Below are positions 18,959 through 28,700 of a DNA stretch of 64,000 nt, one piece after another. A model generated the notes under the pieces. That model saw only the letters and a list, made by a program, of their open reading frames with translations. It had not been told where the DNA came from and did no database searches. Both the position numbers and the translations under genes were made by a program. The stretch covers positions 11,163-75,162 of the forward strand of contig JAOAEQ010000019.1 of NCBI GenBank assembly GCA_026416715.1. The letters are read 5' to 3'. Every line of letters begins with the position of its first letter. Within the stretch, counting starts at the first letter, position 1. Source of the stretch: a bacterium (lineage in GTDB: Bacteria > UBP4 > UBA4092 > JAOAEQ01).

Positions 18959-19028
18959 CACCGCAGAGGAAGCTGAGTTCGCTGAGAAAAATGAGACCGG
19001 TTTATTGTAACCTCGGCGAACTCTGCAA
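18959..19028. repeat. CGCAGAG interspersed repeat, degenerate copy
   Basis: CACCGCAGAGGAAGCTGAG with GTTCGCTGAGAAAAATGAG, and the returning arm CCTCGGCGAACTCTGCAATG, form an imperfect inverted repeat like the one at 25142-25232. It lies in the 648-bp gap between the flavoprotein and molybdoenzyme genes. Confidence 0.65.
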
Positions 19029-19049
19029 TGCAAAAATTCTTGTTCATTC

Positions 19050-19160
19050 AGCCGTCCCAAACGGGACTAACTCAATTTTTTCTCCTACCGCATCCTCAGC
19101 ATTGCATGCTGGAGTAAACCCAATCGCCCGTATCAGGGCTATCAACCTGCAACTCGAAAC
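19050..19160. repeat. Interspersed short-stem repeat (GTCCC..GGGAC), copy B
   Basis: GCCGTCCCAAACGGGACTAA, then CAGCATTGCATGCTGG, CCAATCGCCCGTATCAGGGC and ATCAACCTGCAACTCG repeat the second half of the element at 25244-25468 in the same order. It follows directly on the CGCAGAG copy. The remainder of the gap to 19498 shows nothing I can name. Confidence 0.7.
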
Positions 19161-19498
19161 ACAAACCGTATCTCTGTATCCCCAGCTTTCCGACCTGAAA
19201 AGCTCGAAGCTAGTCAGGTTGCCTAATATTCTATTTTCTAACTATTGTACCCTATTTTACTGGTTTTTTGCTTTTGATACAAGTTTCGGGATTCGCTATC
19301 TATCAAGTTGTTGATTTTCTGCTAACCATCCCTACGCCTGGAGTATATTCGCTAACTAATAATAGGTTAGCTTACCACAACACGTAATCGAATTTCACAT
19401 CTTAGATTGATATAACCTACAATTCTATCCGAGTTTATGTTATTATTTTTTATACCATGGTTCTATGAGAATATCGCATAATACCTAGCATATACCGC

Positions 19499-21820
19499 AT
19501 GAATAAACAATATCAATATATAGGCAAGTCCCCGATTCGGATAGATGCACGAGATAAAGTTACCGGCGCTGCGCACTATATTGCTGACCTGAATTTCCCG
19601 AACCAACTGTATGGGAAAATGGTTCTCGCTGGACTCCCGCATGCGATGATTAACAGGATTGATACGAGTCAAGCGGAAAAACTGCCCGGTGTTGTAGCTG
19701 TTCTTACGGCAAAGCATATTCCGGGGAAAAATCAGGTCGGTGTGGTTATTGCTGACCAGCCGTTGTTAGCGGAAAGGAAAGTTCGATATTCCGGAGATTG
19801 CGTTGCGTTAATCGCTGCGGAATCGAAATCGCTCGCTGACCAAGCGAGCCGGTTAATTCATATTGAATATCAAGAGTTACCGGGGATATTTTCTCCGCTC
19901 GAAGGAATCAAACCTACTGCCGCTAAAATTCATGATTCCGGTAATCTATTAACGCATTATAGAATCCGAAAAGGGAATATTGAAAAAGGATTTAACGAGG
20001 CAGATATTGTCGTTGAACAGACGCTCGAAACCGGTCATCAGGAACATTTGTATTTAGAAACGCTCGGTGCGATTGCCGTACCGCAATCGAACGGTGAAAT
20101 GACGATTTATGGCTCACTCCAATGTCCGTTCTATGTTCAGAAAGCAGTCGCTACGGCGTTAGGTATCGGACTGAATTATGTTCGGGTTATCCAGACGGTC
20201 ACCGGTGGCGGGTTCGGGGGAAAAGAAGATGTGCCGAGCGAAATCTGTGCGCGTGCTGCGGTTCTTGCGCAAGCGACTAACCGACCGGTTAAACTTATTC
20301 TTGACCGAGAAGAAGATATTATCACTACTTCGAAACGGCATCCCGCAATACTGCATTATAAATATGGTGCGAAAAAAAATGGGAAGTTGACCGCTGCGGA
20401 AATCGAAATCTATTCTGATATTGGCGCTTATGCGACGTTAAGTACGATCGTGTTATATCGAATGACCGTTCATGCTCCGGGTCCCTATATCATTCCGAAC
20501 GTTAACGTTGATACCTATGGAATATATACCAACCATCCGCCGTGCGGTGCATTGCGCGGGTTCGGAACACCTCAAGCGAATTTCGGTTCTGAACTGACGA
20601 TGGATTTGCTCGCGGAAAAACTAGGAATCGACCCGATTACGTTGCGATTACGGAACGCACTTACAGTTGGTTCGCGCACAGCGACCAACCAGTTACTTAA
20701 AGAAAGTGTTGGATTAAAGGAAACGTTACGGAAAGCAAAACAGGCTGCAAACTGGACTAAAAAAACTAAACAGACAGCAAGAGTCAAAAATATTTTGCGG
20801 AATCAGGATTCTATCCGACCGAGAAAACTATACGGTATCGGATGTGCAACGATGTATTATGGAGTTAGTTTAGGCGCTAAAGGATGGAGTTTAGATGCTG
20901 CGGGCGCGCATCTCCAGTTACTGGCTGACGGAACGGTTAGCGTTGCTATCGGGAACACCGAAATGGGGCAGGGCGCAGAAACCGTTCTTGCACAAATCAC
21001 CGCTGAATCGCTCGGTGTATCATTAGATTCCGTTCGAGTTATGCCAGTTGATACTAGCTACGTTCCTGATAGCGGACCCACGGTTGCCTCGCGTACTACG
21101 GTTTTATCCGGAAACGCTATTGTTAACGCGGCTAACCAATTGAAACAAAACCTTATTCCGATAGCTGCGCGTTTATTAGCAACGAAAAAATTGAACGAAA
21201 TTATGTTCCAAAACGGTTACGTTTTTTTGAAACGGAATCCCCAAAAAAAGGTTCCGTTTTCAATGGTAGCGCAAGAAGCGTTTCGCCGAAATGTCTGTAT
21301 GTTCGCTATCGGGTGGTACCATGCGCCGGAAGTGAAATGGGACACAGCCACCGGGTTAGGAGATGCCTATTATGTATATTCTTATGGAACACAAATTGCC
21401 GAAGTTGAAGTTGATACGCTCACGGGTAAAGTGAACGTATTAACCATCACAGCAGCACATGATGTTGGAAAAGCGATAAATCCAACGCAAATCGAACAGC
21501 AGGTTGAAGGTGGTGTGGTCCAAGGGATTGGCTATGCGTTATATGAAAAATTCTTAATTCAGAACGGCACAATATTGACGGATACATGCGCAACCTATAC
21601 GATTCCAACGGCATTGGATACGCCAGCAAATATTAAAACGATTATTGTCGAATCGGAATCGAAAGAAGGTCCCTTCGGAGCAAAAGGGGTCGGGGAGCCG
21701 CCGATTATACCGACCGCAGCCGCGATTGCGAATGCGGTATCAAACGCTCTCGGGAAACGAATCACTCGAATCCCGATTACTCCAGAAGCTATTTTAGATA
21801 TAAAAAAACAACATGAGTAA
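19499..21820 (+). CDS. Xanthine dehydrogenase / aldehyde oxidase family molybdenum-binding subunit
   Basis: This 773-residue protein has the full length of the large molybdopterin-binding subunit. Signatures in order are the N-terminal IGKSPIRIDARDKVTGAAHY, TGGGFGGKEDVPSEICARAA, GALRGFGTPQANFGSELTMD, IGNTEMGQGAETVLAQITAE and the C-terminal GPFGAKGVGEPPIIPTAAAI, in which Glu733 corresponds to the catalytic base. The family hydroxylates purines, N-heterocycles or aldehydes. The FAD and [2Fe-2S] partner subunits, normally adjacent, are not in this window. The stop overlaps the start of the sugar-binding lipoprotein gene by 8 nt, so both are translated from one transcript. The ribosome site is weak. 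Confidence 0.93.
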   Translation: MNKQYQYIGKSPIRIDARDKVTGAAHYIADLNFPNQLYGKMVLAGLPHAMINRIDTSQAEKLPGVVAVLTAKHIPGKNQVGVVIADQPLLAERKVRYSGDCVALIAAESKSLADQASRLIHIEYQELPGIFSPLEGIKPTAAKIHDSGNLLTHYRIRKGNIEKGFNEADIVVEQTLETGHQEHLYLETLGAIAVPQSNGEMTIYGSLQCPFYVQKAVATALGIGLNYVRVIQTVTGGGFGGKEDVPSEICARAAVLAQATNRPVKLILDREEDIITTSKRHPAILHYKYGAKKNGKLTAAEIEIYSDIGAYATLSTIVLYRMTVHAPGPYIIPNVNVDTYGIYTNHPPCGALRGFGTPQANFGSELTMDLLAEKLGIDPITLRLRNALTVGSRTATNQLLKESVGLKETLRKAKQAANWTKKTKQTARVKNILRNQDSIRPRKLYGIGCATMYYGVSLGAKGWSLDAAGAHLQLLADGTVSVAIGNTEMGQGAETVLAQITAESLGVSLDSVRVMPVDTSYVPDSGPTVASRTTVLSGNAIVNAANQLKQNLIPIAARLLATKKLNEIMFQNGYVFLKRNPQKKVPFSMVAQEAFRRNVCMFAIGWYHAPEVKWDTATGLGDAYYVYSYGTQIAEVEVDTLTGKVNVLTITAAHDVGKAINPTQIEQQVEGGVVQGIGYALYEKFLIQNGTILTDTCATYTIPTALDTPANIKTIIVESESKEGPFGAKGVGEPPIIPTAAAIANAVSNALGKRITRIPITPEAILDIKKQHE

Positions 21821-23183
21821 ACGATATCATTTAGTTAACCACCGACGTACTAAGATACCACGGAAATCACATGCTCGGTTGATAGTATCTTTTTCTCTGA
21901 GTATCTTGGTAGCGATATCTTCCTGTGGCGGACCGCCGAAACGTAATCCGAACGAACTCACCTTCGGTTATTGGTCTAGTGTTACCGATAAATCGCTTAT
22001 TGAAGAGACCATTGCTAATTTCGAACAATTACATCCGGGCGTGAAAATTAAGGGTGAATCTACCCCTTGGGTACAATATTTTAATAAAATGTTAGTTCGG
22101 TTCGTTGCCGAAACCGCTCCTGACGTTATCATGACCTCAACGGAACGAGTTTCTGGGTATATTGAAGCAGAGGTATTAGTTGACCTGATGCCATTTATCC
22201 AAAACGATACGACGTTTTCGCTAGCAGATTATTATCCGGAATTAATTGAACGGATGAGTAATAATGGTAAACTCTATGTTCTGCCACGGGATATTGATGT
22301 TATCGCTTGCGTGTTTTATAACAAAGATATGTTTAAAAAGGAAGGTATCCCTTTTCCACACGATGATTGGACTTGGGCTGAGTTTTTAGATGCGAGTTTG
22401 AAATGTACCAAAGATTTTAACCACGATGGGAAAATTGACCAGTGGGGAGTAAGTATCTATGGATTCATTGATGCGTTTATCTATAGTAACGGCGGAACGC
22501 TGGTTGACGATTGGCGGCATCCGACCCGATGCACGTTTGACGACCCACGAACGATTGAAGCGGTTAAATTCTGGCAAGATTTGATGTATACCTATAAAGT
22601 TATGCCCACAGGGGTAACGTTAAGTTCGCTGGGAATGTCGGAACCGGACCTGTTTTTCGATGGGAAAATGGGGATGTTTATTGCCGGGATTTGGATGACT
22701 CCGACATTCAGCAAAATCACCGCATTCGATTGGGATGTCGTCATGATTCCGCGCGGACCGAGCGGAGAACGGCGGTTTATCGCAGAAGGTTCCGGATATT
22801 CAATGACTAAATTCTGTCAGAATCGGGAACTCGCATGGGAATTTATTAAATATCTCGGCGGAAAAGAAGGGCAAACGATCCTATCTCGTCCGGGGTTAAC
22901 TCAGCCAGCGTTAATGTCGCTTGCGCGATCAACCGTTTTCCTGAATGGCCAGAAACCGGCGAATCGGAAAGTAGTCGTTGAAGCAGCAAAATTAGGCATG
23001 TATCGACCGGCAACCGCAAAATGGGATGAAGTTGAACAGAGTTATTGGCAGCCAATGCTTGATCGAATTATGTCCGCAGATGCGAAATTGCGAATTCCAG
23101 CAGATATTGGACTGAAAGAAGTTACTGAAAAAGTTAATAAAGAGATATTTAAAATACCATCCGCTACAGAGGAACGCAGATAA
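21813..23183 (+). CDS. ABC transporter sugar-binding lipoprotein (family 1)
   Basis: This 456-residue extracellular solute-binding protein has an N-terminal hydrophobic stretch (LIVSFSLSILVAISSCGG) with a lipobox ISSC; Cys39 would be lipidated, anchoring it in the periplasm. The mature chain has MalE/UgpB family marks: NELTFGYWSSVTDKSLIEET, VIMTSTERVSGYIEAEVLVD, YVLPRDIDVIACVFYNKDMF and WTWAEFLDASLKCTKDFN. It overlaps the molybdoenzyme gene by 8 nt and is followed by two permease genes, so it is the binding component of a carbohydrate importer. The ligand is not predictable. Confidence 0.92.
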   Translation: MSKRYHLVNHRRTKIPRKSHARLIVSFSLSILVAISSCGGPPKRNPNELTFGYWSSVTDKSLIEETIANFEQLHPGVKIKGESTPWVQYFNKMLVRFVAETAPDVIMTSTERVSGYIEAEVLVDLMPFIQNDTTFSLADYYPELIERMSNNGKLYVLPRDIDVIACVFYNKDMFKKEGIPFPHDDWTWAEFLDASLKCTKDFNHDGKIDQWGVSIYGFIDAFIYSNGGTLVDDWRHPTRCTFDDPRTIEAVKFWQDLMYTYKVMPTGVTLSSLGMSEPDLFFDGKMGMFIAGIWMTPTFSKITAFDWDVVMIPRGPSGERRFIAEGSGYSMTKFCQNRELAWEFIKYLGGKEGQTILSRPGLTQPALMSLARSTVFLNGQKPANRKVVVEAAKLGMYRPATAKWDEVEQSYWQPMLDRIMSADAKLRIPADIGLKEVTEKVNKEIFKIPSATEERR

Positions 23184-23204
23184 TCAATTCCCATTGAGTA
23201 TAGC

Positions 23205-23260
23205 GCATTTTTTAAATTTAAACTTTACAATGCTACTTTTGCGATTACGATTGGAATTGA
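23205..23260. repeat. A+T-rich intergenic repeat, copy 2
   Basis: GCATTTTTTAAATTTAAACT followed by TTACAATGCTACTTTTGCGA aligns with 15302-15350. It fills the space between the binding-protein and first permease genes. Confidence 0.55.
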
Positions 23261-23285
23261 GAAAAAGATTTCGTGGTAAAAAGAT

Positions 23286-24239
23286 ATGGTTAAATTCTTA
23301 AAGAAAAATCTCCCTGGATATCTATTCATTTCACCGTGGCTATTCGGATTCATTATTTTCACTGCGTTCCCGATACTTGCTTCGATCGTTATCAGCTTTT
23401 GCGATTGGAATCTATTAAGCGGGTTCAAACATATCAAATGGGTCGGTTTCGATAACTATATTAAACTGCTCGGATTCCACCAAGAAGCGGGTCAATGGGT
23501 GCCACGCGACCCGTTATTCTGGAAAAGTCTAAAGGTTACCTTTGTATATACCATTTTTGCGGTTCCACTTGGTCTATGCGGAGCAATAGCGATTGCTATG
23601 TTAATGAACCAAAAGATTAAAGGTATAACTACCTATCGTACGATATACTATCTTCCAGCGGTGGTATCCGGCGTAGCTACCGCAGTGTTATGGCGATGGA
23701 TATTCAATCCAGAATTCGGCTTGCTGAATTATTTCTTGACCATTATTGGGGTAAAATGGCTCCTAGCGCAATTCGGAATGGAATTACCGTTATGGCTTGC
23801 GAGTCCGACTTGGGCACTCCCCGCATTCATTTTTATGTCACTTTGGGGAGTCGGCGGCGCTATGGTCATTTATCTCGCGGGTTTGCAAGGAATTCCGCGG
23901 GAACTCTACGAAGTCGCTGAACTCGATGGCGCTGGCGTCTGGAAAAAGTTTACTCATGTTACACTCCCATTACTATCGCCAACGATATTTTTCAATCTGA
24001 TTATGGGCATAATCGGGTCGTTTCAAGTCTTCACATCCGCTTACATCATGACTGGCGGCGGGCCATCGAACGCAACTCTATTTTATGGTTTATACTTATT
24101 CCGGCATGCGTTTGTTTATTACCGCATGGGGTATGCGAGCGCTATGGCGTGGATTCTGTTTGTTATCATTCTCTTTTTCACGCTGCTCCAGTTTAAGTAT
24201 GCAAAACGTTGGGTATATTATCATGGTGAGAAAATCTAG
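23286..24239 (+). CDS. ABC transporter permease, MalF/UgpA type
   Basis: This 317-residue inner-membrane protein has six hydrophobic helices starting with YLFISPWLFGFIIFTAFPIL. The cytoplasmic EAA loop reads ELYEVAELDGAGVWKKFTHV and TLPLLSPTIFFNLIMG, the contact site for the transport ATPase. This is the MalF/UgpA-like member of a carbohydrate uptake (CUT1) system. The start is the ATG at 23286; no strong ribosome site is seen. It is 102 nt after the binding-protein gene. Confidence 0.93.
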   Translation: MVKFLKKNLPGYLFISPWLFGFIIFTAFPILASIVISFCDWNLLSGFKHIKWVGFDNYIKLLGFHQEAGQWVPRDPLFWKSLKVTFVYTIFAVPLGLCGAIAIAMLMNQKIKGITTYRTIYYLPAVVSGVATAVLWRWIFNPEFGLLNYFLTIIGVKWLLAQFGMELPLWLASPTWALPAFIFMSLWGVGGAMVIYLAGLQGIPRELYEVAELDGAGVWKKFTHVTLPLLSPTIFFNLIMGIIGSFQVFTSAYIMTGGGPSNATLFYGLYLFRHAFVYYRMGYASAMAWILFVIILFFTLLQFKYAKRWVYYHGEKI

Positions 24240-24280
24240 TTTATTCGCTTTGTACAATTGTGCAATACGGGATTAATCTC

Positions 24281-25132
24281 ATGGCTTTACTAAAGAGTAA
24301 AAAAATTCGATACCGGCTATTTATCGCGGTAGTATATCTGCTCTGTACCGCTGGGGCAATATTATTCATTTTACCGTTTCTCTGGATGGTATCAACCTCA
24401 TTGAAAGATTCAACCGCAGTGTTTACCTTTCCGCCCAAATGGATACCGCAGCCGATCAAATGGAGTAATTATCCGGAATCTTGGACATTGCTACCGTTTA
24501 CTCGGTTTCTGATAAATACGTGTATTATCACCTTCTCGTGCATTATTGGCCAAGTGGTTTCAGCGGCGTTAGTCGCTTATGGTTTTGCTCGTATCCCGTT
24601 TAAAGGCAACCGTATCCTGTTCCTTATCCTGATCAGCACGATGATGTTACCTGGTCAGGTAACCATGATTCCATCGTTTCTCATTTTTAAAGCATTACAT
24701 TGGATAGATACATTCAAACCGCTGATTGTCCCTGCATTTTTCGGCGGCGGCGCATTTTTCATCTTTTTGCTCCGCCAGTTCTTTTTAACGATCCCTCGGG
24801 ATTTAGATGAAGCAGCGACCATTGATGGATGTAACAAATTCGATATCTTCTGGCGAATAATCCTACCGCTATCGAAACCAGCGTTAGCAACGGTGGTGGT
24901 TTTCTCCTTTATCGGACATTGGAACGATTTTATGGGTCCCTTAATTTATCTGAATAGCGAACATAATTTCACGCTCGCTGTCGGATTAAACTTATTCCAG
25001 GGATATCATACTACCGCATATAACCTGCTTATGGCAGCGTCGTTAATCGTCTTAGCGCCAGTTTTAATTATCTTTTTCCTCGCCCAGCGATATTTTATTG
25101 AAGGAATAACGTTAACGGGAATTAAAGGATAA
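24281..25132 (+). CDS. ABC transporter permease, MalG/UgpE type
   Basis: This 283-residue inner-membrane protein has six helices. The N-terminal ILFILPFLWMVSTSLKDSTA is typical of MalG-like permeases, and the EAA loop is DLDEAATIDGCNKFDIFWRI followed by ILPLSKPALATVVVFSF. It pairs with the preceding permease. I start at the ATG at 24281; a GTG at 24260 would add seven residues. No ATPase gene follows, so the two permeases must use an ATPase encoded elsewhere, as is common for CUT1 systems that share an MsmK/UgpC-type subunit. Downstream lies a repeat block, with no clear terminator. Confidence 0.93.
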   Translation: MALLKSKKIRYRLFIAVVYLLCTAGAILFILPFLWMVSTSLKDSTAVFTFPPKWIPQPIKWSNYPESWTLLPFTRFLINTCIITFSCIIGQVVSAALVAYGFARIPFKGNRILFLILISTMMLPGQVTMIPSFLIFKALHWIDTFKPLIVPAFFGGGAFFIFLLRQFFLTIPRDLDEAATIDGCNKFDIFWRIILPLSKPALATVVVFSFIGHWNDFMGPLIYLNSEHNFTLAVGLNLFQGYHTTAYNLLMAASLIVLAPVLIIFFLAQRYFIEGITLTGIKG

Positions 25133-25141
25133 CCCAGGGTT

Positions 25142-25232
25142 TACCGCAGAGAACGCTGAGTTCGCTGAGAAAAAAATTAGAATGGTTTATAACCAAGAAA
25201 AACCTCTGCGCGCTCTGCGGTGAAAAAAAAAA
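25142..25232. repeat. CGCAGAG interspersed repeat, full copy
   Basis: TACCGCAGAGAACGCTGAG with TTCGCTGAGAAA returns as CCTCTGCGCGCTCTGCGGTG about 55 nt later, giving an inverted repeat. Other copies or parts are at 18959, 25481, 52495 and 14731. Confidence 0.75.
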
Positions 25233-25243
25233 TTACTTTTTAT

Positions 25244-25468
25244 TAATCCCGTTAGGGATGTCTGATTCTAGCCCAGCTATTCATAGCTGGGTTCCCGCGC
25301 CGCTTTGATTTCGGTAGTCCCCTCAGGGACAACTGATTGGTCGCATTAACTAATCTTATCGGTTCAGCCGTCCCTTGCGGGACTACATCGTTCCTCTCTC
25401 AACCTAAGTCCCAGCATTTCATGCTGGGCTAATTCCAATCGCCCTTACCAGGGCTAACAAACTGCAAC
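25244..25468. repeat. Interspersed short-stem repeat (CCCAGC..GCTGGG), longest copy
   Basis: The order is TCCCGTTAGGGA, CCCAGCTATTCATAGCTGGG, GTCCCCTCAGGGAC, GTCCCTTGCGGGAC, CCCAGCATTTCATGCTGGG and GCCCTTACCAGGGC. The first 95 bp are repeated almost exactly at 25528-25623. It is the longest copy in the window. Confidence 0.8.
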
Positions 25469-25480
25469 AAACCTTTGTTT

Positions 25481-25516
25481 ACCTCGGCGCGCTCTGCGCG
25501 CTCTGCGGTGAAAAAA
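25481..25516. repeat. CGCAGAG interspersed repeat, right arm only
   Basis: ACCTCGGCGCGCTCTGCGCG followed by CTCTGCGGTGAAAA is the right half of the copy at 25142-25232. It separates the two near-identical short-stem repeats. Confidence 0.65.
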
Positions 25517-25527
25517 TTGCTTTTTGT

Positions 25528-25623
25528 TAATCCCGAAGGGATGTTTGATTCTAGCCCAGCTATTCATAGCTGGGTTCCCATGTCGCTTTGATTTCGGTAG
25601 TCCCCTCAGGGACGACTGATTGG
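25528..25623. repeat. Interspersed short-stem repeat, second tandem copy (truncated)
   Basis: This repeats 25244-25339 with only a few differences (TCCCGAAGGGA instead of TCCCGTTAGGGA, and GGGTTCCCATGTCGC instead of GGGTTCCCGCGCCGC) and then stops. Together with the half CGCAGAG copy it suggests a recent local duplication. Confidence 0.8.
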
Positions 25624-25723
25624 TTTCAGCAATGCACATTCGCTTGACAGTATAATTCCTCGTATGCTACACAATATAGATAGAAATCAGAGGTAATAAT
25701 ATTTTTCAACGGAGGAACCGATT

Positions 25724-28700
25724 ATGGTTTGGCTAAAAACCTGGTCTATTGCTGGAGTAGGAGTAGTATTATTATGCCTGGTTATCTCGGTGTATGCAAC
25801 CGAGTTGGTTATAACTACTGAACCGATTCCCGGCGTGCCTTTATTCCCGGCAGAGGTAGCGCCGGCAGAAAATCTCGCTGTAACCAATTCGGGTCCGGCG
25901 ATATTAGCTGCGCCAAATCTAACCCCCTATAAACCTTCCGGCTGGTCGGATAAAGTGGTGGTAAATTCGGTATTTCCCTCAACCATGTCAACCGTTACCG
26001 AAGGTGCAGTCTATGCTGGCCAACCGAGTTATATCAGTTGGGCGGTTATCAATAACGGCACAGCAAATATCCCGCCTTTTATCCGATTCTATTGTTATCT
26101 TTACATCAACAGTAATTTTACTACCGGCTGGTATACTGACGGGCTTCTGCAGAATTATTATGTCTACGCTACCGGATATCAATATATTTTTACAAATAGT
26201 GGAACGAACGCGATCCAAATCACTGCGGATGTTACTGGCGCGGTAACCGAATCAGACGAATCGGATAATAACTATAGTCGAAACGTTAATGTTAATCCGG
26301 GCATACCAGCAGAACCTGATATCCGGATTAATCCAACCAAATTAGATTTTAATCTGACGTCGTTGATGGAATCATTTATTCCATCATCAGAATTAACGGA
26401 TAACCCTGACCCAAATGTCGTAGATACCTCTAGTCCAAAAGGACAGCTTGCTCCGCTAAATCCAGCGTTTATTCGATATCGAGAAAACCTCGCGAGCGGA
26501 AAACTTCAAAGATTAACGAAATCTGGTTTCCCACTAGGACATATTCCGGCGCCGCGGGATTTATCCTACCTGAAAGACATACCAGCTAGTTCGGAAGCAG
26601 CGTTTGCGTTACCAGTCGCGTATGACTGTAGAACCGCTAATAAAGTTACTGCGGTACGCGACCAAGGAAACGCGGGGAGCTGCTGGGCGCATGCAACGTA
26701 TGGCTCGCTCGAATCCTGCTTATTACCAGGGGAACTCTGGGATTTTTCAGAAAACAATATGAAAAACATGTTAAGTTCTGCATATCCGGAAGGGTTCGAC
26801 CGTGCTCATGACGAAGGTGGTAATTGTTTTATGGCAACCGCATATTTATCGCGTTGGTCCGGACCGATTTCTGAATCTGACGACCCATATAATCCATATA
26901 GCGGGACTTCACCGGTAGGATTAACGGTACGGAAACATATCCAGAATGTTATCTATCCGACCAGTAGAACTAGTGCAACGGATAATACGACGTTAAAACA
27001 AGCGATTTTAAACTACGGCGGGGTTGATAGCGGAATATATTACGATGACGCTTATTATAATTCAACAACTTATTCCTATTATTATAACGGAAGCGAAAAT
27101 GAGAATCACGACATAACCATTGTCGGTTGGGACGATAATTATCCGGCAAGTAATTTCAATCCGGCTGCGCCGGGGAATGGTGCGTTTTTGATTAAGAATA
27201 GCTGGGGTACGGATTGGGGACAAAATGGCTATTTCTATATGTCATACTATGATTCGAAAATCGGAAAGACGAACGCTCAGTTTCGCTATGCAGAATCAAC
27301 TACTAACTATAATAAAGTATATAGCTACGACCCGCTCGGTTGGATTAACTCGTATGGATTTGGAACTACTGTCGGCTGGTTTGCGAATGTATTTACCGCT
27401 GGTGGTTCTGAAGAGCTTACTGCGGTTAGCTGGTATACTCCGGTTCCGAGCACACCGTATGAACTTCGGATATATCAGAATCCTAATTCCGGTCCGATTA
27501 ATTCAAGTGGTGCCGTATTCACGAAAACCGGAACTATCGCTGAACCTGGTTACGTAACGATTGCACTTGGGACAACAATTAGTCTTACCGCTGGGCAGAA
27601 ATTTTCTGCAGTGGTTAAATTAACTACGCCGGGATATAATTATCCGATACCAATCGAATATCCAGAACCGGGGTATTCAACCAAGGCGAAAGGCGGTCCT
27701 GGTGAAAGTTATATCAGTAGTAATGGAAGTAGCTGGTCGGATATTAGCTCTGCATTTATGCCGAAATCAAATGTCTGCTTGAAAGCGTTTACGAAAACGA
27801 CGTCGCTTTCTGGCACTACGCAGAGTTTCACCGTATATAATGATGGGTTTAGTATTCTGACCGTAACCAATATAACGAAAACCAATAATAAATCATGGAT
27901 AACCAGCATAAGTCCGACGGCATTCACGGTTCCGCCATCGGGAACACAAACGGTAAATGTTACCGTTTCCGCTAGTGGATTAACGGTAGCGAAAGATACA
28001 GAAGTTCTCAAAATCTGGTCAAATGACCCGGACGAAAACCCATATTCTGGTCCAACGGTTACGATTACCGGCAGACCGCAGGCTCCGGTTAACAGCTATG
28101 GTTATTTCTCAACGGCAAGCGATACCAGCCGCTGGTATTTTGAAGTATACGGCGATGGAACCGGTCCGGGAACGCTCTCTTGGCTACCAGGGTTCAGCGG
28201 ACAGACCGGCGTGGTTAGAATCATCCAAACTCCTGGACAGAAAGGGAAATTGACTATGCTTTTTTCAGTATCAAGTGCCGGCTGGTATACTGCGCGGGCA
28301 AAAGTTGCTACCGATATTACTAACTCAGCGAAACAACCAAAAATATATTTATACCTACAAGAGTTAACTGGCAGTTCGACGATAATCGGTTGCGCGAATG
28401 AAGTTATTGCTGCTGGCGCAGGCGGATTCTCTGCTGCAAGTTCTTGGAAGAATCTAGAAATATCATACTATGCTAGCGGAACTAGTCTTGCGGTTCAGGT
28501 AGTGAGCATTAATTCAGGGAATAGCGGAGTTATTGGCGGAATATATTTCGATGATATTCTCGTTTATGCTTCTGCGCCAAAAGGATATAACGGAACAACG
28601 GCTTCTCTAACGAATGCAAGTTTCACTTCGAATACGTCCGGCTGGTCAGTTCAGGTTTACGGAGATGCGACTGCAATGGGAACTTGGAGTTGGGCTACCG

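Noticed and set aside
25244-25623. Possible CRISPR-like repetition
   Set aside because: There are just two long copies with internal stems, no regular spacers and no cas genes.
25644-25649. Perfect TTGACA before the peptidase gene
   Set aside because: No -10 hexamer lies at 16-18 nt; the TATAAT that follows is only one base further on.
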